The position numbers were made by a program, and so were the translations under genes. The notes beneath the pieces are model-generated. The model was not told the DNA's origin and made no database searches. It worked only from the letters and a program-made list of their open reading frames with translations. DNA of 64,000 nt, taken from assembly GCA_947378965.1 (NCBI GenBank), contig CANCMG010000008.1, positions 1 to 64,000 on the forward strand, read 5' to 3'. Shown here in pieces: positions 8,936-18,088 of this stretch (position 1 is its first letter; each line of letters starts with the position of its first letter). The DNA is from Alcaligenaceae bacterium (lineage in GTDB: Bacteria > Pseudomonadota > Gammaproteobacteria > Burkholderiales > Burkholderiaceae_B).

Positions 8936-11032
8936 ATGTCTGACTTACTAGAAACAGCATTGAATCCTCGCACGGTTGCCATTATCGGCGCCTCAGAAAA
9001 TATCCATAAAATTGGCGGACGGCCGATTTATTTCATGCAAAAGGGTGGCTTCAAGGGCACGATTTATCCGATCAATCCAAGTCGTGAAGAGGTGCAAGGT
9101 TTAAAAAGTTATGCATCGCTCGCCCAGTTGCCCGAAGTGCCTGAACTCGTGTTGATTGTGGTGGCGGGAGATAAGGCCGTTGAGGCGGTTGAGGATTGCG
9201 CCGCGCGCGGCGTGAAGTCAGTGGTGGTGATGGCCTCTGGCTTTGGTGAAACCGGCCCAGAAGGCCGCGCCACGCAACAGCGCATGACGGATGCAGGGCG
9301 TGCGACGGGTATGCGTATCTATGGCCCCAATACGCACGGCCTAGCAAATTTCGGTACGGGTGCGATTGCTGGGTTCTCGACCATGTTCATTGAACGTCCG
9401 CCGCAAGACGGGCCCGTTGCCGTGTTGAGCCAAAGTGGCGGCATGAGTGCGATGGTGTACGGGTTGCTGCGCGAGCGTGGCATCGGTGTGCGTCACGTAC
9501 ACGCCACCGGTAATGAAGCGGACGTCACTGTGGCTGAAATGGCCTGGGCGATTGCACACGACCCTGAAATCAAACTGATGTTGCTGTATCTCGAAAATAT
9601 TGCCAACCCTGAAATCTTGGCGCGTACCGCTGCGTATGCACGCACGCGTGGTTTACCGATTATTGCAGTCAAGGCGGGGCGTACCGCAGGTGGGCAACAG
9701 GCCGCATCGACTCACACGGGTTCGATGGCGAACGAAGAGCGCGTCGTTGATGCGTTCTTTAAAAAGCATGGCATTTGGCGCGTGCGTGACCCGCATGCGC
9801 AAGCGTTGTGCGCGCAGGCCTACTTAAAAGGTTGGCGTCCAACGGGTAATCGGCTGGTCGTGATCAGTAATTCGGGCGCCAGTTGTGTGATGGGGGCCGA
9901 TGCCGCCGAAGAAAACGGCTTAGACCTTGCGGTCTTGTCGGAGTCTACACAGAAGGCCGTTGCAACGTCGTTACCAGGTTTTGCCACCACAACAAATCCG
10001 ATTGACATCACGGCTGCGTTGTTATCCAACAGCAATTTATTTAGCGAAGTGCTGCCGGCAGTGGCGCAGGATCCGTCGGCAGATATGTTTTTTATTAATA
10101 TCCCCGTCGCCGGGGCGGGCTATGACGTTGAGGCCTTTGCTCGGGATACCGCAAAGTTTGAAGCGTTGACAGGTAAACCAGTTGCGGTGGCGGCTTGGCA
10201 AGATACGGTGGCCAAACCTTTTATTGCAGCAGGTGTGCCGACCTTCGCAAATGAGGCGCAGGCGGTCAGTGTATTGGGGCAGTTGGCCGCGCATACGGCC
10301 TTGATGAACGAGTCGTTCGAGCCTTGGCATGACCTGGCCGAGGTGCGGGTGCCTGAGGGGTCGGCGGCGTATTGCAGTGAGGCCCAGACTTTAAAGCTGT
10401 TAGCCGCCCATGGCGTTCCAATCGTTAAGCATCAGTTGTGCCAGACAGCGGCCGAAGTTCGCGAGGCCTTTGTTTCGGTCGGCGGCCCAGTCGTCATCAA
10501 GGCCTGTTCGGCTGAGGTACCTCATAAATCAGAGTTCGGCTTGGTGGCCTTAGGCGTGCAAACGGCTGATGTGGCCGCAACGATCTTTGAGTCGCAACGC
10601 AAAAAATTAATGCAAATGAATGTCAGCCACGAGGGCATTATTGTGGCCGCGATGAGTCGTGGTCGTCACGAGTGCATGGTGGGGGCGCGCTTTGACCCAG
10701 TGTTTGGCCCTGTGGTCATGATCGGCGCCGGTGGTAAGTATGTTGAGGCGCTCAAAGACTACGCTGTGTTGTTGCCCCCGTTCAGTACGGCTCAAGTCGA
10801 GAAAGCCTTGCGTGGTTTGCGCATGGCGCCTTTGTTAGACGGAGTGCGTGGTGATGCACCGATGGATATTAGCGCCTTCGCAGAGGTCGCTGTGTCGGTC
10901 GGTCGCCTGATGATGGCAGCAGGGTCACGGATTGCCTCGTTGGACTTAAACCCAGTGATGGTGGGGGCGGTGGGCGAGGGTGCTGTGGTGGTCGATGCCT
11001 TGCTCGAACGAGGGCCAACTGGATCAAAGTGA
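8936..11032 (+). CDS. acetate--CoA ligase family protein (NDP-forming acyl-CoA synthetase, fused alpha/beta)
   Basis: Start MSDLLETALNPRTVAIIGASENIHKIGGRPI; VLSQSGGMS, KAGRTAGGQQAASTHTGSMA, ATP-grasp-like C-terminal domain. Confidence 0.88.
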   Translation: MSDLLETALNPRTVAIIGASENIHKIGGRPIYFMQKGGFKGTIYPINPSREEVQGLKSYASLAQLPEVPELVLIVVAGDKAVEAVEDCAARGVKSVVVMASGFGETGPEGRATQQRMTDAGRATGMRIYGPNTHGLANFGTGAIAGFSTMFIERPPQDGPVAVLSQSGGMSAMVYGLLRERGIGVRHVHATGNEADVTVAEMAWAIAHDPEIKLMLLYLENIANPEILARTAAYARTRGLPIIAVKAGRTAGGQQAASTHTGSMANEERVVDAFFKKHGIWRVRDPHAQALCAQAYLKGWRPTGNRLVVISNSGASCVMGADAAEENGLDLAVLSESTQKAVATSLPGFATTTNPIDITAALLSNSNLFSEVLPAVAQDPSADMFFINIPVAGAGYDVEAFARDTAKFEALTGKPVAVAAWQDTVAKPFIAAGVPTFANEAQAVSVLGQLAAHTALMNESFEPWHDLAEVRVPEGSAAYCSEAQTLKLLAAHGVPIVKHQLCQTAAEVREAFVSVGGPVVIKACSAEVPHKSEFGLVALGVQTADVAATIFESQRKKLMQMNVSHEGIIVAAMSRGRHECMVGARFDPVFGPVVMIGAGGKYVEALKDYAVLLPPFSTAQVEKALRGLRMAPLLDGVRGDAPMDISAFAEVAVSVGRLMMAAGSRIASLDLNPVMVGAVGEGAVVVDALLERGPTGSK

Positions 11033-11169
11033 TGCGCGGTGCGAGATAAGATCAGGGAAATCCCTGAAATCCTCTTAGTCCGCAGCATTACAGTGAAGGT
11101 TTCATTGACGCAGTCGACGCACTGCGGCAATATCTTAGATTGCTGACATGACACTTTAAGGAAAACATC

Positions 11170-12744
11170 ATGCGCCGTCCACTTCTTGCCGTCGTGCTTG
11201 CCGCGGCTCTGTTGCTGCCAACCTTAGGCAGTGCAAAAACCTTCAAATGGACTAGTCAGGGCGATATCTTGACGCTTGATCCGCACTCGCAAAATGAAGG
11301 CCTGAATATTGTGGCTAACTTGTGGGTGTATGACGGCCTGCTTCGGTACAACGAAAAATTTGAGCTTACGCCTGCCTTGGCGACTGCGTGGGAGCAAGTT
11401 ACCCCGACCTTATGGCGTTTTAAATTACGCGAAGGTGTGAAGTTTCATGATGGATCGGCCTTTACAGCTGATGATGTTGTCTTCTCGATCAATCGCGCCT
11501 TGGCACCTTCGTCGCAGTTTAAATCGTATGCCGCCGGTATCACCAAAGTCACTGCGCTTGATCCCTTGACCGTTGAGATTGCGACCGAGGGTGGGCCGAA
11601 CCCCGTGTTACTGCGTCAGTTGCCCACGCTTGCCATGATGAGTAAAGCCTGGTCTGAAAAAAATAACGTGATGACACCGCAAGACTTTAATAAAAAAGAA
11701 GAAAGTTTCGCGGCACGCAATGCAATGGGTACAGGCCCATATATGTTGAAGTCGCGCGAAGTCGACATCAAGACTGTCTACGCTGAAAACGCAAACTGGT
11801 GGGGCAAGCCTACGAAAAAAGGCAATGTCACTGAAATTGTCTACACGCCGATTAAACAAAATGCGACCCGTACGGCGGCCCTGCTGTCGGGTGAGGTGGA
11901 TTTTGTTTTAGACCCTGCAGTGCAAGATCTAGACCGCCTGCGTCAGCAAGTCAAAGTCCTCGATGGTAATGAGCAGCGCACGATCTATATTGCGATGGAT
12001 GTTGCGAGCCCCGAGTTGAAGTACAGCAATATCAAAGGCAAAAATCCTTTTGCCGATGTGCGTGTGCGCGAGGCGCTCTATCTGTCGATCGATATCGAGA
12101 CGATTAAAAAAGCAGTGATGCGTGGGTTGTCATTGCCGACTGGCACAATGATTGCGCCTCAAGTGAACGGTTGGACACCTGAGCTGGGCAAGCGGGTGCC
12201 TTATGACTTGAATAAAGCTAGGGCATTATTGAAAGAAGCAGGTTATGAAAATAATCTTGAATTTACGCTTGACTGCCCGAACAATCGTTATATCAACGAC
12301 GAAGCTATTTGCCAGGCTGTGGTTGCCATGTGGGCAAAGGCAGGCATGAAGGCCAAATTAAATGCGATGCCGCGTGCGACGTTTTTCCCGAAAGTGGGTA
12401 GCAATGACACAAGCATTTATCTGTTCGGTTGGGGTGTGCCAACTTTCGATGCCTTCTATTCGCTCGAGGCGTTGATCCATAGCAAAGGAGCCGGCGCTTT
12501 CGGTTCGTTTAACTATGGCAATTATTCAAATCCAAAGGTCGATAAACTGATCGATGCCATTCAAACTGAAGTCGATGCAGCAAAGCGCACCGCCATGATT
12601 CACGAAGCCTTGAATATCGTGAAAAGCGACTTTGGAATGATTCCTTTGCATGATCAGATTATCCCTTGGGCGATGAAGAAAAATGTCAACGCGATCCATC
12701 GTGCCGATAACCGCCCCGTGGTGGATTGGATTACGATTGATTAA
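11170..12744 (+). CDS. ABC transporter substrate-binding protein, peptide/nickel (SBP_bac_5) family
   Basis: Signal peptide; 524 aa; WTSQGDILTLDPHSQNEGLN..., FKLREGVKFHDGSAFTADDVVFSINR. Confidence 0.92.
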   Translation: MRRPLLAVVLAAALLLPTLGSAKTFKWTSQGDILTLDPHSQNEGLNIVANLWVYDGLLRYNEKFELTPALATAWEQVTPTLWRFKLREGVKFHDGSAFTADDVVFSINRALAPSSQFKSYAAGITKVTALDPLTVEIATEGGPNPVLLRQLPTLAMMSKAWSEKNNVMTPQDFNKKEESFAARNAMGTGPYMLKSREVDIKTVYAENANWWGKPTKKGNVTEIVYTPIKQNATRTAALLSGEVDFVLDPAVQDLDRLRQQVKVLDGNEQRTIYIAMDVASPELKYSNIKGKNPFADVRVREALYLSIDIETIKKAVMRGLSLPTGTMIAPQVNGWTPELGKRVPYDLNKARALLKEAGYENNLEFTLDCPNNRYINDEAICQAVVAMWAKAGMKAKLNAMPRATFFPKVGSNDTSIYLFGWGVPTFDAFYSLEALIHSKGAGAFGSFNYGNYSNPKVDKLIDAIQTEVDAAKRTAMIHEALNIVKSDFGMIPLHDQIIPWAMKKNVNAIHRADNRPVVDWITID

Positions 12745-12850
12745 CGATTGGGTTGCAAGTGATTACCCGTTCGCTCACAATCTTATTCACGGTTAGGTCA
12801 CAGGTTTTAATCGCTAAGTTAGTGAAGCACGACTGATTAACAAGCCCGTC

Positions 12851-12886
12851 TCACGGCACCCTCGTGGTGCCGTGATGTTTTTTTGA
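12851..12886 (+). terminator. Rho-independent terminator-like hairpin between the SBP and permease genes
   Basis: cacggcacc-ctcgt-ggtgccgtg followed by atgttttttt; 9-bp perfect GC-rich stem. Confidence 0.75.
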
Positions 12887-12892
12887 GAATAC

Positions 12893-13882
12893 ATGTTTGC
12901 TTTTATTGTGCGTCGATTGATTCAGGCTGTGGGTGTCATGCTCGCGGTGGCGCTGTTGGCGTTTATTCTGTTTCAGTATGTAGGTGATCCCGTGACCATC
13001 ATGCTGGGGCAAGAGGCCACGCCTGCAGAGCGTGATCGGTTGCGTGAGCAGCTCGGGCTCGGTGACCCAGTGTTCGTGCAGTTTTATCATTTTGTCGTGA
13101 ATGCCGTGCAGGGCGATTTTGGTTTGTCGTTGCGTCAAGGGCAAAAGGTTTCCACGCTGTTGCGCGAGCGCTTGCCCGCCACACTTGAACTGTCTATTGC
13201 CGCAGCGCTGATTGCCTTGGTGGTCGGGCTTCCCTTGGGGGTTTACACGGCTCTTAAGCGGCACGGCAAATTGTCGCAAGCGTTACTGGCGTTTTCGTTG
13301 CTGGGTGTATCGCTGCCAACCTTTTTAATTGGTATTTTGTTAATTTTGATTTTCTCGGTGTCCTTAGGATGGTTGCCCAGCTATGGGCGAGGTGACACGA
13401 TCAGGCTTGGCTGGTGGTCGACGGGCTTATTGACCCAAAGTGGCTGGACCCATTTGGTCTTGCCCGCCATCACACTATCACTGTTTCAAGTGGCGCTTGT
13501 GTTGCGGTTGGTGCGCTCTGAGATGCTTGAGGTCTTGCGTACCGATTACATTAAGTTTGCCCGTGCGCGCGGCTTAACCAAGCGCGCGATTCATTTCGGG
13601 CATGCTCTCAAAAATACGTTAGTTCCGGTGATCACGATCATGGGCCTTCAGTTGGGTGGCATTATCGCGTTTGCGATTGTGACTGAGACGGTATTTCAGT
13701 GGCCAGGTATGGGTCTCTTATTTATTCAGGCGGTACAGTTTGCCGATATACCCGTGATGGCTGCGTACCTATGCTTAATTTCACTGATCTTTGTGGCGAT
13801 TAACCTAACGGTTGATCTCTTGTATTTTGCAGTCGATCCGCGCCTCAGGGCCGGGCTGGGCAAACATTCTGGGGGTCACTGA
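12893..13882 (+). CDS. ABC transporter permease (DppB/OppB-like)
   Basis: 329 aa; MFAFIVRRLIQAVGVMLAVALLAFILFQYVGDP..., EAA-loop RARGLTKRAIHFGHALKNTLVPVIT. Confidence 0.92.
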   Translation: MFAFIVRRLIQAVGVMLAVALLAFILFQYVGDPVTIMLGQEATPAERDRLREQLGLGDPVFVQFYHFVVNAVQGDFGLSLRQGQKVSTLLRERLPATLELSIAAALIALVVGLPLGVYTALKRHGKLSQALLAFSLLGVSLPTFLIGILLILIFSVSLGWLPSYGRGDTIRLGWWSTGLLTQSGWTHLVLPAITLSLFQVALVLRLVRSEMLEVLRTDYIKFARARGLTKRAIHFGHALKNTLVPVITIMGLQLGGIIAFAIVTETVFQWPGMGLLFIQAVQFADIPVMAAYLCLISLIFVAINLTVDLLYFAVDPRLRAGLGKHSGGH

Positions 13883-14796
13883 TGCGCGCCGCGCTTGCTA
13901 AATTCTGGGACGGAGATCTGGCTTGGTCTTGGCGCAATACGCCGGTTGCGATCGTGGCAACTGTGCTGCTGGCTATTTTGTTAATTGCTGCGTTTGGCGC
14001 AGATGTGTTCGCGCCACACAATCCCTTTGATCTTGCGACGATCAATTTGATCGATGCGTTAAAGCCACCGGTCTGGCATCCTGAGGGCACCAAAGAGTAT
14101 TTGCTGGGTACGGACAGCCAAGGACGTGATCTGCTGTCTGCGCTGATGTATGGCACGCGCGTGTCTTTATTGATTGGTTTGGCTGCAGTTATTGGCGCGA
14201 TGTTCTTAGGGATCGTGCTGGGTTTGATTTCTGGTTATGCTGGTGGCCGCGTTGATGCCTTGATCATGCGAATTGCCGATGTGCAGTTGTCGTTTCCAGC
14301 CATCCTGATCGCGCTGCTCATTGATGGCGTAGCCCGCGTAGTGGTGCCGGGTGATATGCATGAAGTGATTGCGTTTCCGGTGTTAATCGGTGCGATTGCC
14401 CTGGCGGGTTGGCCTCAGTATGCTCGCACCGTGCGCGGTTCAACGCTCGTTGAAAAAAATCGCGAGTACGTGCAGGCCGCACGGGTGATTGGGATCTCGC
14501 CGCCTGTCATCATGTTTAGACACGTATTGCCAAACGTATTGGGCCCCGTGCTTGTGTTAGCTACGATTCATTTGGCGTCGGCCATCATCACTGAGGCAAC
14601 ACTCTCATTTTTGGGTGTGGGCGTTCCACCAACGTCGCCTTCGCTGGGCACATTAATTCGAATCGGTAATGATTTTTTATTTTCGGGCGAATGGTGGATT
14701 ACGATTTTTCCGGGGGCGGCACTGGTATTGCTGGTGTTATCGGTCAATTTATTGGGGGATTGGCTGCGTGATGCACTGAACCCTCGCTTGAGTTGA
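13882..14796 (+). CDS. ABC transporter permease (DppC/OppC-like)
   Basis: 304 aa; GTDSQGRDLLSALMYGTRVSLLIG, AARVIGISPPVIMFRHVLPN. Confidence 0.92.
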   Translation: MRAALAKFWDGDLAWSWRNTPVAIVATVLLAILLIAAFGADVFAPHNPFDLATINLIDALKPPVWHPEGTKEYLLGTDSQGRDLLSALMYGTRVSLLIGLAAVIGAMFLGIVLGLISGYAGGRVDALIMRIADVQLSFPAILIALLIDGVARVVVPGDMHEVIAFPVLIGAIALAGWPQYARTVRGSTLVEKNREYVQAARVIGISPPVIMFRHVLPNVLGPVLVLATIHLASAIITEATLSFLGVGVPPTSPSLGTLIRIGNDFLFSGEWWITIFPGAALVLLVLSVNLLGDWLRDALNPRLS

Positions 14797-14804
14797 GTCG
14801 CCCG

Positions 14805-15785
14805 ATGTCCAATATTCTTGAAATTAAAAACCTAAGTGTTGAGTTTCCGACACGCCACGGGACGCTGAAAGCGTTGAATGAGGTCTCGTTTTCGATCGCT
14901 GCCGGTGAAGTGGTTGGTGTTGTGGGCGAATCTGGTGCCGGTAAATCTTTAACCGGCGCAGCCATTATTGGTTTGCTTGAACCGCCTGGACGGATATCGG
15001 GCGGCGAAATCTTGCTTGAAGGACGCCGTATCGATCAGTTGCCCGATGAACAAATGCGTAAGATTCGCGGGCGTGAGATTGGCGCGATTTTTCAAGATCC
15101 TTTGACTTCATTGAATCCTTTGTATACGGTAGGCCATCAGCTGACTGAAACCATCGTGACACACTTGCCGTTGACTTGGTCGCAAGGACGCAATCGTGCG
15201 ATTGAATTGCTTGAGGCGACTGGGATCCCAGCGGCTCGCGAGCGCATCGATCATTATCCCCATCAATTTTCAGGTGGCATGCGCCAACGTGTGGTGATCG
15301 CCTTGGCGTTGGCGGCCGAGCCCAAGCTGATCGTGGCCGACGAACCCACCACCGCGCTCGATGTTTCGATTCAAGCGCAGATTATTGAATTGCTGAAAAA
15401 GCTCTGTCGCGAACAAGGCGCCGCGGTTATGCTGATCACGCACGACATGGGCGTGATTGCTGAGACGGCTGACCGTGTGGTGGTGATGTACGCAGGTCGT
15501 ATTGCCGAGGTGGGCAAAGTGCGTGACGTTATCCATGCGCCACGGCACCCGTATACGGTTGGCTTAATGGGCTCAATCCCCTCGATTCACCAACACGTTG
15601 AGCGCTTGGTGCAGATTGATGGCACCATGCCGCGGCTGAATGCGATCCCTCAGGGGTGTGCGTTCAACCCACGTTGCGTGAAAGTGATGGATCGTTGCAA
15701 ACTTGAGCGCCCCGAGCTTCATACACTTGAAAGTTCGCAGGTGGCCTGTTGGTTGCATTCAGAGGTTGAAAACAATGGGTGCTGA
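14805..15785 (+). CDS. ABC transporter ATP-binding protein (DppD/OppD-like)
   Basis: Walker A GESGAGKS, signature FSGGMRQRV, Walker B LIVADEPT, oligopeptide C-terminal CAFNPRC motif. Confidence 0.93.
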   Translation: MSNILEIKNLSVEFPTRHGTLKALNEVSFSIAAGEVVGVVGESGAGKSLTGAAIIGLLEPPGRISGGEILLEGRRIDQLPDEQMRKIRGREIGAIFQDPLTSLNPLYTVGHQLTETIVTHLPLTWSQGRNRAIELLEATGIPAARERIDHYPHQFSGGMRQRVVIALALAAEPKLIVADEPTTALDVSIQAQIIELLKKLCREQGAAVMLITHDMGVIAETADRVVVMYAGRIAEVGKVRDVIHAPRHPYTVGLMGSIPSIHQHVERLVQIDGTMPRLNAIPQGCAFNPRCVKVMDRCKLERPELHTLESSQVACWLHSEVENNGC

Positions 15786-16923
15786 TCGTGTTGATGGTGA
15801 GCGATCTTCAGACGTCACGCTGGCTGCAACGGCGGCACCGCTTGCCCAATCCCAGAGTGTTGACGATAGCGCTACGTCCACCTCGGTTGGCCTAGAGATG
15901 ACGGAGGATGCATCTGCGCATGCTTCACAACAGCGCCCGCTGATTGAAGTCAAAAATGCTGCCCGTTGGTTTGATGTGTCATCTCCTTGGCTTGAGCGTG
16001 TCTTAGCGCGTAAGCCGCGCACGGTGTTGCGCGCAGTGGATGGCGTATCGTTTTCAATCCGTAAAGGCGAGACATTAGCCCTAGTTGGTGAATCAGGTTG
16101 TGGTAAGTCAACTATTGCCCGCTTGCTGGTGGGCTTGTATCCACTGACCCATGGCTCGATTACGTTTGATGGTCAGCCCCTGTCAAACATGCAAGGGCGC
16201 AAAGGCTTAGCGTTACGCAAGCGCTTGCAAATGATTTTTCAGGATCCGTATGCAAGCTTGAACCCGCGCTGGCGAGTCGGGCGCATCATTGCCGAACCTA
16301 TGCTGGCGCATACCCAACTGAGTGAGGCTGAGCGGGATGAACGTGTCAGTGCGTTATTGACACAAGTCGGCCTGCATCCCACTGATCAAAGCCGCTACCC
16401 ACACCAGTTCTCAGGCGGGCAGCGCCAGCGTATTTCCATCGCACGCGCACTTGCGGTGAATCCAGAGTTTTTAGTATGTGATGAGCCGACCTCGGCACTT
16501 GATGTATCTGTGCAGGCGCAGGTCTTGAACATCATGAAAGATCTGCAGCGCAGGCTTGGCTTGACCTATTTGTTTATCTCGCACAATCTCGCCGTCGTGC
16601 ATCACGTAGCCGATCGCGTGGGGGTGATGTATCTAGGGCGCATCGTAGAGATCGCTGATCGCGACGCCCTGTTTGAAACTCCTCAGCATCCCTACACTCG
16701 ACTGTTACTCGCGGCGATCCCTGATCTGACTGGCCAGGGCAAATCACGTACGCCCGTTGCAGGCGAAGTGCCTAACCCTCTGAACCCGCCCACTGGTTGC
16801 ACCTTTCACCCACGTTGCCCGCATGCGCGCGAGCAATGCAAAACCGAAGCCCCTGTCATGCAAAACTTCAAAGGCATTGAAGTGGCTTGTCACGGGGTGG
16901 TGCAGGGCTGGGAGATGCGATAG
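15775..16923 (+). CDS. ABC transporter ATP-binding protein (DppF/OppF-like)
   Basis: Walker A GESGCGKST, FSGGQRQRISIARAL, FLVCDEPTSALD, C-terminal CTFHPRCPHA. Probable start MGADRVDG at 15775. Confidence 0.93.
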   Translation: MGADRVDGERSSDVTLAATAAPLAQSQSVDDSATSTSVGLEMTEDASAHASQQRPLIEVKNAARWFDVSSPWLERVLARKPRTVLRAVDGVSFSIRKGETLALVGESGCGKSTIARLLVGLYPLTHGSITFDGQPLSNMQGRKGLALRKRLQMIFQDPYASLNPRWRVGRIIAEPMLAHTQLSEAERDERVSALLTQVGLHPTDQSRYPHQFSGGQRQRISIARALAVNPEFLVCDEPTSALDVSVQAQVLNIMKDLQRRLGLTYLFISHNLAVVHHVADRVGVMYLGRIVEIADRDALFETPQHPYTRLLLAAIPDLTGQGKSRTPVAGEVPNPLNPPTGCTFHPRCPHAREQCKTEAPVMQNFKGIEVACHGVVQGWEMR

Positions 16924-16930
16924 CGTGGCG

Positions 16931-16980
16931 ACAGCTAGATTCTGGCTATACTAGCTGTAACATTCGTAACAGCTGTTTCA
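16931..16980. promoter_or_regulatory. candidate operator: overlapping inverted repeats upstream of a Phd/YefM-like antitoxin
   Basis: ACAGCTAG (16931-16938) pairs with CTAGCTGT (16951-16958); AGCTGT (16953-16958) pairs with ACAGCT (16969-16974). Confidence 0.5.
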
Positions 16981-16996
16981 GCTATTTGAGGGTATT

Positions 16997-17296
16997 ATGC
17001 GAATCATGACTTCGTTAGCCGCCCAGAATCATTTTGGTGAGTTGATCGACACCTCGCAACGCGAGCCAGTGTTGATCACCCGTCGTGGGCGGCCAGTTTC
17101 AGTGGTGTTTTCGCCTCTAGGCAAACCGCTTGATGTGCTGCTGCAATTGATGGAGTTGTTGCGCACGCTCGCTCCGATCAAAGGCGAAGTTGCTGCAGAA
17201 GCCTTTGATGAATATACCAAGCGCGTACAGGCGCTTGGTTCTGATGTTGGCTTAACTGAAGAGGAGATTACTGCGCTTGTCCACGAAAATCGCTGA
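16997..17296 (+). CDS. type II toxin-antitoxin system Phd/YefM-family antitoxin (no adjacent toxin)
   Basis: MRIMTSLAAQNHFGELIDTSQREPVLITRRGRPVSVVFSP; Phd/YefM fold motif. Confidence 0.75.
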   Translation: MRIMTSLAAQNHFGELIDTSQREPVLITRRGRPVSVVFSPLGKPLDVLLQLMELLRTLAPIKGEVAAEAFDEYTKRVQALGSDVGLTEEEITALVHENR

Positions 17297-17305
17297 CAAA
17301 AAGAC

Positions 17306-17821
17306 TTAATGCAACGGCCCCTTAGGCGGTTTCAAATCGCCCCCTTCGTCTTCAAACCGCACATCATCCAACTCATCAGCACCTAACTCTTCAAGCAACT
17401 CAAGATCAGGGTCTGGTAACTCTTCGTCAGACAGTTCAAAAGGCAGCAGTTCAGCCAGTTCATTCGAAAAATCAAATTCATCGCCGTTATGATCCAAGCG
17501 CACGAAGCGCGCCTCTGGATCTTCAGTAATCTGTATAGACCACAGGTATTGGCAGTCGTAGACCTCGGTATCAAGATCGAGCCCGCCTCGCCCGCCTACA
17601 AACCGTGCGCCGGGACCGCCCATCTGCACATGCATGGCCGTTTCATCAGGCTTTTCGTCAACGCCCAACGGAATCGCAAAAATCACCCACTCGGCATCGT
17701 CATCCAACCCAACTTCGGCCAGCACCGACTTACCCATGTAGGCGCTCAAGCCGTCAGCGGTTTTGCCTAGCATTAAGAGTTCTTGTTCGGTAAAGCGCAG
17801 GTTCAAGTCAGGTGTGGTCAT
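17306..17821 (-). CDS. acidic hypothetical protein
   Basis: 171-aa ORF with a very acidic C-terminus (LPFELSDEELPDPDLELLEELGADELDDVRFEDEGG); family not recognised. Confidence 0.65.
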   Translation of the reverse strand: MTTPDLNLRFTEQELLMLGKTADGLSAYMGKSVLAEVGLDDDAEWVIFAIPLGVDEKPDETAMHVQMGGPGARFVGGRGGLDLDTEVYDCQYLWSIQITEDPEARFVRLDHNGDEFDFSNELAELLPFELSDEELPDPDLELLEELGADELDDVRFEDEGGDLKPPKGPLH

Positions 17822-18088
17822 AATTGGGTAGGCGATAAACAGGGTAAAAAATTAACAAAAAAAGGTGGCATGCAGAGCATTGAGGGCCTTTTGACGAGCA
17901 ACTGAGGCTCACCAAAGCCGTGTCACTAGACGCTCAGGATGCTTAATCACGCAGGAAATTCGCCAAGCGTGCAGTGCCAACAGCCGTCATCATAGCCGCA
18001 AGCGCGTTTTGTTAAGTGCGTTCCCCAAGCCTCGCCCCAAGCTCTACAATAGACGCCATTAATTGTTTTCACTAGAGCGACAGACCAA

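Noticed and set aside
11052-11067. TCAGGGA-AA-TCCCTGA palindrome upstream of the peptide-binding protein gene
   Set aside because: A perfect 7-bp inverted repeat, but a single short occurrence without promoter context is not enough to call an operator.
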